DNA from: Anaerolineales bacterium UBA3940
Lineage (GTDB): Bacteria > Chloroflexota > Anaerolineae > Aggregatilineales > UBA3940
NCBI GenBank assembly: GCA_002385675.1
Contig: DGDY01000089.1
Span: 4,067-27,598 of the forward strand
Length of the DNA: 23,532 bases
Direction: 5' to 3'
This document shows positions 7,477-15,676 of the stretch, piece after piece; within the stretch, counting starts at the first letter, position 1, and each line of letters starts with the position of its first letter. Under the pieces are notes generated by a model, which was given only the letters and a program-made list of their open reading frames with translations, was not told where the DNA came from and made no database searches. A program made the position numbers and the translations under genes.

Positions 7477-8313
7477 ATGGCCCGGTCTGACCGGCCTGCC
7501 GAAGACTACACTATCGACGAATTGATGAGCGTGTGTATCGCGCGCCAGCTTAAGGACGGCGAGATCGTCGCGCAGGGGCTGGCGACGCCGCTTGTCGTGG
7601 CAGGCTACCTGCTTGCCAAGCTGACCCACGCCCCGAACCTGCGCTTCGCCTCCGCCATCGGACAGGCGCTGTGTGAGGACTGGGCGCCGGTGGGCCTCGC
7701 CCGCATCGAAGACCTGTGGCTGGGCAAGGCGCTCATGGGCGATGGCTTCGTACGGGCCGCCGCCGATGTACTGCCCCGCGTCGCGCCGACCGAGTTCTTT
7801 CGCCCGGCACAGATCGACGCGCAGGGCAACTTCAACAACATCGCCATCGGCAGCGACTACGAGCGCCCGTTCATGCGTCTGCCCGGCACGGGCGGCATCC
7901 CTGACGTGACCGTCGTCTCCCACAACGTCTACATCTACGTGCCCCGGCACTCGAAGGTCACCTTTGTCGAAAAGCTGGACTTTGTGAGCGGGCTGGGCCA
8001 CGTGCCCGTCCGCCCGCACGGCGCAGGCCCGCGCTACTGTATTACCGACCTCGGCCAGTTTGACTGGGCGAGCGGGCGCATGCGCCTGACGAGCTATCAC
8101 CCCGGCGTGGACATCCAGCGCATCCAGCGCCGGACGGGGTTTGAGCTGGAGATCGCGCCGGACGTCCACGAGACGCCGCCGCCCACCGTCGAAGAGGTGC
8201 GCCTGCTGCGCGAGGAGATCGACCCGCTCGGCGTGCGCAAGCTCGAACTGCTCGGCGGGCAGGCGCGCAAAGACCTGATCCGTGAGATCCTGAGGCAGGA
8301 AGGAGCTTTGTAG
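7477..8313 (+). CDS. CoA-transferase subunit beta-like (GctB/IpdB type), probably lacking the catalytic Glu
   Basis: The 278-residue product has the beta-subunit signature AQIDAQGNFNNIAIG (residues 111-125), then LPGTGGIPD (135-143), and the late pattern VEKLDFVSGLGH. In true transferases of this group the strand near residue 58 carries an ESG-type motif whose Glu forms the acyl-CoA thioester intermediate. Here the aligned stretch reads RFASAIGQA, with Ala/Ser and no Glu. That resembles IpdB, the subunit of the IpdAB cholesterol ring-cleaving hydrolase, in which this Glu is also absent. I therefore infer a possible hydrolase rather than a transferase, acting with the alpha subunit at 5697-6515. 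The gene starts 35 bp after the metallopeptidase, with AAAGGG upstream of the ATG, and ends 21 bp before a thioesterase. The alignment is by eye. Confidence 0.85.
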   Translation: MARSDRPAEDYTIDELMSVCIARQLKDGEIVAQGLATPLVVAGYLLAKLTHAPNLRFASAIGQALCEDWAPVGLARIEDLWLGKALMGDGFVRAAADVLPRVAPTEFFRPAQIDAQGNFNNIAIGSDYERPFMRLPGTGGIPDVTVVSHNVYIYVPRHSKVTFVEKLDFVSGLGHVPVRPHGAGPRYCITDLGQFDWASGRMRLTSYHPGVDIQRIQRRTGFELEIAPDVHETPPPTVEEVRLLREEIDPLGVRKLELLGGQARKDLIREILRQEGAL

Positions 8314-8334
8314 CGCCATACCCGGCGCGTTATT

Positions 8335-8799
8335 ATGCAGGAGAACAACCGACCGCTGCTCGCCGAAACGACGTTCCGCGTCCGCTTCGCCGAGACCGAC
8401 CAGATGGGGATTGTGCATCACGCCAGCTACCTGGTCTATTTTGAAGAGGGCCGCAGCGAGTTAAGCCGCCAGCACGGTATGCCCTATAGCGAGCTTGAGC
8501 GGATGGGCTACTCGCTGGCGCTGAGCGAGGCTTACGTACGCTACCGGATGCCTGCGGTCTACGACGACCTGATTACGGTGCGCACCTGGGTTGAGCAGCT
8601 TCGCAGCCGGGGCATCACCTTCGCCTATGAGGTCGTGCGGGCGGAGGATGGGCAGGTGCTCGTCACCGGGCGCACCGCACACATCTGCGTGGATCGCAGC
8701 GGGCAGGCCCGGCGCCTCCCGGACGCGTGGATCGCGCCTTACCGGCAGGCGATGGCGGGGCACGCCGTCGATGGCGGCACAGGTTCCGCCGGGCAGTAG
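8335..8799 (+). CDS. Acyl-CoA thioesterase, YbgC/4-hydroxybenzoyl-CoA thioesterase family
   Basis: This 154-residue hotdog-fold enzyme is expected to hydrolyse acyl-CoA thioesters in the cytosol. The family motif appears as VRFAETDQMGIVHHASYLVY, with the catalytic Asp in ETDQMG and the following His-rich turn. Later strands (GYSLALSEAYVRYRMPA, ITFAYEVVRAEDGQVLVTG) fit the hotdog sheet. It lies 21 bp after the CoA-transferase beta-like gene, which supports shared acyl-CoA chemistry. The only in-frame ATG at the right place is 8335, yet no Shine-Dalgarno sequence precedes it. Instead a 5-bp hairpin (GCGCC 8313-8317 with GGCGC 8324-8328) lies between stop and start, so translation may depend on coupling to the upstream gene. 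The last 15 residues are Gly/Ser-rich and probably disordered. Confidence 0.92.
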   Translation: MQENNRPLLAETTFRVRFAETDQMGIVHHASYLVYFEEGRSELSRQHGMPYSELERMGYSLALSEAYVRYRMPAVYDDLITVRTWVEQLRSRGITFAYEVVRAEDGQVLVTGRTAHICVDRSGQARRLPDAWIAPYRQAMAGHAVDGGTGSAGQ

Positions 8800-8849
8800 C
8801 GAATTGGCCCGGCAGTATCAATCACGGCCAGCAGTAATGAGGATACCGC

Positions 8850-10094
8850 ATGGTTGATAATCCAATCCTGAATGAACGCTACAAACTGATCGAGCAGATC
8901 GGCGCGGGCGGTATGGCCGTGCTCTACAAGGCCGAAGACCTGGAACTGGGGCGCACCGTCGCCGTGAAGGTGCTCCGCCCCAGCCTCGTTGGCGACCCGG
9001 AATTTCTGGTGCGCTTCAAGCGAGAAGCCCGCGCCGCCGCGAACCTCTCGCACCCGAACATCGTCACGGTGCACGACGTCGGGCAGGATGGCCCCAACAC
9101 GCACTATATCGTGATGGAGTATGTGCCGGGCCAGAACCTCAAGCAGTTGATCCGGGCGCAGGGCGCGTTTGAGGTCGATACCGCGCTCGCCATCGTCGTC
9201 GAGGTGTGCAAGGGTGTTGGCTACGCCCACCGCGCCGGGCTGATCCACTGCGACCTCAAGCCGCAGAACATCCTCATCACGCCCGACAACCGCGTCAAGG
9301 TGACGGACTTCGGCATCGCGCGGGCCTTCAGCGCGGCGCAGGCCGAGACGGACGAGGTCGAAGAGGTGGTCTGGGGCAGCCCGCACTACTTCGCGCCGGA
9401 GCAGGCCGCCGGTGAGCCCCCTACTCCGGCATCCGATGTGTACTCCATCGGCATCATCACCTTTGAGCTTTTGACCGGGGAGCTGCCCTTTACTGGCGAC
9501 AGCTACGAGGAACTGGCGCTGGCGCATCTGCGCAACGAGCCGCCGTCCATCCTGTCGTTCAACTCGGCGCTGCCGCAGGAGCTTGACCGCATCCTGCAGA
9601 AGGTCCTCTCGAAAGAGCCTTCCGCCCGCTACCGCACCGCCGATCAGCTTGGGCGCATCCTGCAGAAGTACCGCGAGGCGGGCCAGCAGCCCACCGGCCC
9701 GTTCGAGGTGACGCCGTCGGCGGTGGGCCCGGCGCTGCCGCATGAGGATGTAGCGTCGCCGTACCAGTGGGAGGACTCATCCGCCGAGGATGCCACGATC
9801 CCAACCTTTACGCCGCCGCCGGGGCTGGGTCGCCGCCCGCCCGACGACGACACCCTCCCATCCCTGCCGCCCGTCGATTACCAGACAGCCAGGCCGAGGC
9901 AGGGCGTACATGCGCCGTACGTCGATGATCGCTATACTTTGGATGAGTACGATGAGTATCAGGACGACGTGCTGGCGGAAGCAGAGGACCCGGGGTTCGA
10001 CGTCTACGGTCTGGTTCTCGGTGTGCTGGCAGCCGTCGCTGTGCTGGGTTTGATCCCCCTGTGGATTACCGTCTACCTCACACTGACACGATAA
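8850..10094 (+). CDS. PknB-like Ser/Thr protein kinase with C-terminal membrane anchor
   Basis: The 414-residue protein has a complete eukaryotic-like kinase domain (residues about 11-272): glycine loop GAGGMAVLYKAED, Lys40 (VAVKVL), Glu59, catalytic loop HCDLKPQN with Asp135 and Asn140, DFG at 153-155, and FAPEQ. The residue before the catalytic Asp is Cys instead of Arg, so this is a non-RD kinase and may not need activation-loop phosphorylation. The activation loop is acidic and has few Thr/Ser. An acidic, proline-rich linker (about 280-385) follows. One transmembrane helix (GLVLGVLAAVAVLGLIPLWI) stops a few residues from the end, so there is no external sensor such as PASTA repeats. GAGGAT precedes the ATG. 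It is the last gene of the cluster that begins with the metallopeptidase. Targets are unknown. Confidence 0.92.
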   Translation: MVDNPILNERYKLIEQIGAGGMAVLYKAEDLELGRTVAVKVLRPSLVGDPEFLVRFKREARAAANLSHPNIVTVHDVGQDGPNTHYIVMEYVPGQNLKQLIRAQGAFEVDTALAIVVEVCKGVGYAHRAGLIHCDLKPQNILITPDNRVKVTDFGIARAFSAAQAETDEVEEVVWGSPHYFAPEQAAGEPPTPASDVYSIGIITFELLTGELPFTGDSYEELALAHLRNEPPSILSFNSALPQELDRILQKVLSKEPSARYRTADQLGRILQKYREAGQQPTGPFEVTPSAVGPALPHEDVASPYQWEDSSAEDATIPTFTPPPGLGRRPPDDDTLPSLPPVDYQTARPRQGVHAPYVDDRYTLDEYDEYQDDVLAEAEDPGFDVYGLVLGVLAAVAVLGLIPLWITVYLTLTR

Positions 10095-10151
10095 AGCCAG
10101 CCAAAGGATGTGAGAATCGGATAAGAAAAGTCAGCCGATAGACACGTTAGC

Positions 10152-10180
10152 TTTGTTGGGTAGCTATATTCAGGTATAAT
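10152..10180 (+). promoter_or_regulatory. Predicted ftsH promoter with long leader
   Basis: A perfect TATAAT lies at 10175-10180 with a weak -35 (TTTGTT at 10152-10157, spacing 17; or TTGTTG one base later, spacing 16). The start would be near 10187, giving a leader of about 160 nt before the GTG at 10349. The leader includes a perfect GGCGC-GCTA-GCGCC hairpin (10311-10324) close upstream of the ribosome site. Confidence 0.6.
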
Positions 10181-10348
10181 CCAAAGTAAGGGAAAAGTCG
10201 AACAGATGGGCGGATTCCGTCTCCACTGGGCCGCATCACGTACAAGGATAGGAAAGAGACTACCCGGCGCAGAGCACCCGACCGCTAACCCCGGTCAGAC
10301 GCCGTCCACTGGCGCGCTAGCGCCGTTTGTCTTATAGGAGTGAATGGT

Positions 10349-12301
<1,953 letters not shown>

Positions 12302-12317
12302 TGCAGATTGGATAACG

Positions 12318-12350
12318 AAAGGCCGGGCATCTGTGCGATGCCCGGCCTTT
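12318..12350. terminator. Bidirectional intrinsic terminator between ftsH and acyl-CoA ligase gene
   Basis: Arms 12318-12330 (AAAGGCCGGGCAT) and 12338-12350 are perfect 13-bp complements with loop CTGTGCG. The plus side continues into TTTTTGATT, a good T-tract for ftsH. On the minus side the tract is only TTTCG, so termination of the ligase gene is weaker. Confidence 0.92.
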
Positions 12351-12376
12351 TTGATTCACCTGAGGCAGGAAGCCGC

Positions 12377-14140
12377 TTACGCTGTTGCCGCGCCGCTCGA
12401 CACACCTTGCTGTTGCTGCTCAACCTCCATGTTCACCAGCTCTCGGCGCAGGATCTTGCCAACCGCCGTGCGCGGCAGCGCCTCAACGAACGCCAGCCGC
12501 CGGGGCACGGCATACGGGGCAAGCTGCTCGGCGCAGAAGTCGATGATCTCCTGCTCGGTCGCGCTGTGGCCCTGCTTCAGCACGATCCACGCCTTCAGCG
12601 CTTCCTGCCCCTCCTTCTCCGGGTGCGGGATGCCCGCCACAGCTGCCTCGGCAATCGCCGGGTGGTCCATCAGCACCTTCTCGACCTCGTTGGGGTACAC
12701 GTTGAACCCGCCAACCAGCACCATGTCCTTCTTGCGGTCAACGATGTAGAAGTACCCATCCTCGTCCATCCGCGCGATGTCACCTGTGTACAGCCACCCA
12801 TCGCGGAGCGCGTTCGCGGTCTCGGTCGGCTGGTTGTGGTAGCCTGTCATCATCGCGGGGCCGCGCAGCACCAGCTCGCCGATCTCGCCAACCGGCACAT
12901 CCGTCACCTCGTCGTCGAGGCTCACAATCCGGCACTCGACATCCGGGAAGGGCAGCCCGATCGAGCCGACCCGGTTTTCGCCGCGCAGCGGGTTGCAGTG
13001 AGTGGCCGTCGGCGCCTCGCTCATGCCGAAGCCCTCCATCACCGTGCCACCGGTCAGTTCCTCAAAGCGACGCTTCGTCTCCGGCGCGAGCGGTGCCGAC
13101 CCGCTGATGCAGGCCCGGATGCTGCTCAGGTCGTACTTGCCTGCCGCAACGCCGGGGTGGTTGTTGATCGCGTTGTACAGCGCTGGCACGCCCATGAAGA
13201 TCGTCGGCTTGAAGCGGTCAATGCAGCCGAGCACATCGTCGATGTCGCGCGCGTTGGGCACCATGATCATCGCCGACGCCATCGAGACGGCGAACGTCAT
13301 CACGGCGACCATCCCGTACACGTGGAACAGCGGGATGGCTGCCAGGAACCGCTCCTCGCCGCTCTGGTCGCCCGCCAGCCAGCAGCGCATCTGGATGGCG
13401 TTGTTGACGAGCGCGCTGTGCGGGCTGCGCGCCGCCTTGGGAATGCCGGTCGTGCCGCCGGTGAACTGGAAGATAGCGGTATCCTCCTTCGGCTTGATGT
13501 CCACCTTCGGGCGCTGGCTCGGCAGATATTTGGTCAGCAAGTCCTGCAGCCACACGTCCCCTTCGCGAAGCTGCTCGACACGGTGACCATCCTTTTTCTC
13601 ACGGGCGACGGTAAACAGAAACTTCCCCAGGCCGGGGAAGTACTCTTTGATGTTGGTGACGATCAGGCGGCGCAGCGGCGTCCGCTCACGAACCGAGTTC
13701 AGCCCCTCATAAAACAGGCTCATGACAATAGCAACTTCCGCACCGGCGTCGACGATCTGGCGGGCTTTCTGGGCCGGTGGGAAGGTCGGGTTCAGCGCGA
13801 CAACGATGCCGCCCGCCTTGAGGATGCCAAAAAAGGCGATGGCAAACTGCGCACTGTTAACGAGGTCTACCGCGACGCGATCCCCCTTCTTGACGCCCAT
13901 ATCGGCCAGGGCGGCGGCCAGCCGGTCGCTCAACTCCCCCAGTTCGCGATAGCTCACCTCGTTATAGATGCGCCCCACGACGGGCAGTTCCAGCGAGACG
14001 ATGCAGGCCACGCGATCGCCGTGGTTTTTGGCCGCATCGTCCAGCAGAGCGTAAAGTGGAATTTCAGGATAAGGCTCAAGCGAGTGTGGCACCCCCTCAT
14101 CGTATGACTTGGTCCAGGGCCTGTCAGCATAGGTAACCAT
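12377..14140 (-). CDS. Long-chain fatty-acid-CoA ligase (AMP-forming)
   Basis: The 587-residue enzyme activates a carboxylic acid to acyl-AMP and then acyl-CoA. Adenylate-forming motifs are in order: phosphate loop FTGGTTGIPKAA (about 226-237; the usual PKG is PKA here), then the substrate-region block IPLFHVYGM, the adenine-binding GFGMSEAPTATH, YTGDIARMDEDGYFYIVDR (hinge Asp/Arg), the GGFNVYPNEVEKVL motif, and the C-terminal catalytic Lys562 in TAVGKILRREL. Length and the N-terminal start are typical of FadD-like ligases. The ATG at 14140 has AGGAGGAGG 7 nt or so upstream. A short Gln/Ala tail follows the catalytic Lys. It is monocistronic here and convergent with ftsH. Chain-length preference cannot be told from sequence. 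Confidence 0.93.
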   Translation of the reverse strand: MVTYADRPWTKSYDEGVPHSLEPYPEIPLYALLDDAAKNHGDRVACIVSLELPVVGRIYNEVSYRELGELSDRLAAALADMGVKKGDRVAVDLVNSAQFAIAFFGILKAGGIVVALNPTFPPAQKARQIVDAGAEVAIVMSLFYEGLNSVRERTPLRRLIVTNIKEYFPGLGKFLFTVAREKKDGHRVEQLREGDVWLQDLLTKYLPSQRPKVDIKPKEDTAIFQFTGGTTGIPKAARSPHSALVNNAIQMRCWLAGDQSGEERFLAAIPLFHVYGMVAVMTFAVSMASAMIMVPNARDIDDVLGCIDRFKPTIFMGVPALYNAINNHPGVAAGKYDLSSIRACISGSAPLAPETKRRFEELTGGTVMEGFGMSEAPTATHCNPLRGENRVGSIGLPFPDVECRIVSLDDEVTDVPVGEIGELVLRGPAMMTGYHNQPTETANALRDGWLYTGDIARMDEDGYFYIVDRKKDMVLVGGFNVYPNEVEKVLMDHPAIAEAAVAGIPHPEKEGQEALKAWIVLKQGHSATEQEIIDFCAEQLAPYAVPRRLAFVEALPRTAVGKILRRELVNMEVEQQQQGVSSGAATA

Positions 14141-14306
14141 CTATTGACCTCCTCCTGTGTGCGGCGGAAAAAGTAAAGACTGCCAGCCTGCGGTACGCAG
14201 CCGCCTCCCCTATGCGGCTATCTTGGCAAGCAAGCGAATAAACTTAATTGTGGACAGACTTGAAGGAGGGGTATACGGATGTGTCCCGGCGTATAAACAT
14301 GACAAT
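14141..14306. other. Part of the acyl-CoA ligase / coiled-coil divergent gap
   Basis: The gap between the two divergent genes spans 14141-14470. This left part holds the ligase ribosome site (minus strand, just right of 14140) and a hairpin AGCCGC/GCGGCT in the ligase leader (about 14199-14219). I could not find a convincing -35/-10 pair for the ligase, and I see no small gene. The right part holds the promoter described separately. Confidence 0.4.
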
Positions 14307-14335
14307 CTTGACGATGTCCCTCTCTTTTAGTATAT
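14307..14335 (+). promoter_or_regulatory. Sigma70-type promoter of the coiled-coil-selB operon
   Basis: TTGACG (14307-14312) and TATATA (14330-14335) are separated by 17 bp in a locally AT-rich patch. The start would be near 14342, giving a leader of about 115-130 nt. A second -10-like TAGAAT lies at 14429-14434 without a good -35. Confidence 0.7.
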
Positions 14336-14470
14336 AGGTCAAACGCATCGTATGCGAGTCACTCATGCTGACAGGTTGCACGAAACCCCGTCCCTGCTTA
14401 ATTTTCTGTGTTTCCGCTTCAGGTAGGTTAGAATGTACGCCATTGTAGGAATGATGTGGAAAGCAGGCAG

Positions 14471-15655
14471 ATGATGGACACCAACCCAACCGCCAAAATG
14501 GTTGCCTGGCTGGACGAGGAGCGCCGTAAGGACAAGGCTCTCATTACCAAGCTCGAAGAGCGGACCGCGTCCCAGCAGGCTTTAATATCTGATCAGACCC
14601 GTCGTATCATGGACCTTGAGAACCAGATCGCCGGGTTGCGCTCAGCTATCATCCCCATCAGCACTTTCGACGAGACCATCACCCGGCTGCGCATGGAGTT
14701 CAACGCAAGCATTGAGCAGTTAGAGTCACGCCGCAGCAACGTCGATCTGGACGTTAAGAAGCTGCGCGACACCGACCGCGAGCAGTTCCTCCGCACCATC
14801 GAAGAGCTGCGGCAGGAGATGATCCAGCGCATCGACCAGGCGATGGAGCCCCGCCGCATCGAGGAGGAGCGCCTGTCCCGCGTAGCGGTCGAACTGCAGA
14901 ACTACGCCAACCACCTCAGCAAGGGCCTGGAGGACTTCGAGCGCTCACTCACCTTCCTCGAGGAGCAGCGCCGGCAGGACACCCGCCGCATCTCCGAGAT
15001 CAACTCCGAGGTTGCCGAACTCGTCAAGCGGGTGGACAGCCAGCTTCCGAAGATCGAGCTGCTGGAGGAGATCAGCCGCCGCAACGAGCGCCGCGTCAGC
15101 GAGCTAGCGCCGCGCATCACCGAGCTTAAGCAGCAGCATCAGGACTGGGCCGAACAGCAGGCGCTGGCCGACCAGCAGCGCGAGCGCACGCTGAACGACA
15201 TGGTGCGCCGCATGGACGCCTTCGCCGAGGAGATGATGAACTTCACCAAGCAGGTGCAGGGCTGGGCGGACACCCATCGCAAGATCAAACAGGAGGTCGA
15301 GGACTTCCAGCGTCTGGCGGACCGTGTCGAGCGACGGCTGAACGAGTACTCCGAGATGCAGCGCCTCTCCGAGGAGCGCTTCCGTCAGGAGTGGGAAGAT
15401 TTCATTGGCGACGACCAGAAGCGCTGGCGTCAGTTTACGCTCACCAATGAGGAGGCCTGGCGCGAGAACGAAAAGACTATTGAGGAGTTCAAAGCCGAGC
15501 TAACGCGCATCAAGGAGAGCATCGAGCGGCAGGAAGAGCACCTCAAGTTCCTCAACAAGGCCCAGCAGAAGCTGATCGATGGCCTTGTGGAGAGCATCCA
15601 CGCGCTGCGCGAGCAGGCGGAAGACGGTCGAAGCTCGCTTCCATCCCTCACCTGA
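14471..15655 (+). CDS. Coiled-coil protein of unknown function, upstream of selB
   Basis: The product of about 394 residues is almost entirely predicted coiled coil. It is rich in Glu, Arg, Gln and Leu with heptad-like spacing throughout (for example KALITKLEERTASQQALI, ISDQTRRIMDLENQIAGL, RLNEYSEMQRLSEERFRQ). It has no transmembrane helix, signal peptide, Cys pair or enzyme motif. A conserved-looking Trp-rich segment (EDFIGDDQKRWRQFTLTN, EEAWRENEKT) lies near 310-335. I do not recognise the family. It may be a structural or scaffold protein in the cytosol. The start is uncertain: ATG 14471 or 14474, or GTG 14456 with TAGGA 5 nt upstream. It ends 21 bp before selB and shares its promoter, so the two are probably co-transcribed. 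Confidence 0.85.
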   Translation: MMDTNPTAKMVAWLDEERRKDKALITKLEERTASQQALISDQTRRIMDLENQIAGLRSAIIPISTFDETITRLRMEFNASIEQLESRRSNVDLDVKKLRDTDREQFLRTIEELRQEMIQRIDQAMEPRRIEEERLSRVAVELQNYANHLSKGLEDFERSLTFLEEQRRQDTRRISEINSEVAELVKRVDSQLPKIELLEEISRRNERRVSELAPRITELKQQHQDWAEQQALADQQRERTLNDMVRRMDAFAEEMMNFTKQVQGWADTHRKIKQEVEDFQRLADRVERRLNEYSEMQRLSEERFRQEWEDFIGDDQKRWRQFTLTNEEAWRENEKTIEEFKAELTRIKESIERQEEHLKFLNKAQQKLIDGLVESIHALREQAEDGRSSLPSLT

Positions 15656-15676
15656 TAAGCCGGGGTTGAGGCGCAT

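Noticed and set aside
7438..8421. A 327-residue minus-strand frame opposite the CoA-transferase beta-like gene
   Set aside because: It spans the start of the thioesterase and an intergenic gap and has Arg/His/Asp-rich composition typical of antisense frames.
8739..9743. A 334-residue minus-strand frame opposite the kinase gene
   Set aside because: The kinase domain on plus is complete; the antisense frame has no support.
12308..14107. A 599-residue open frame on the plus strand opposite the acyl-CoA ligase gene
   Set aside because: The minus strand carries a full set of adenylate-forming motifs. The plus frame is rich in Arg, His, Val and Leu without recognisable domains, as expected for antisense frames in GC-rich DNA.
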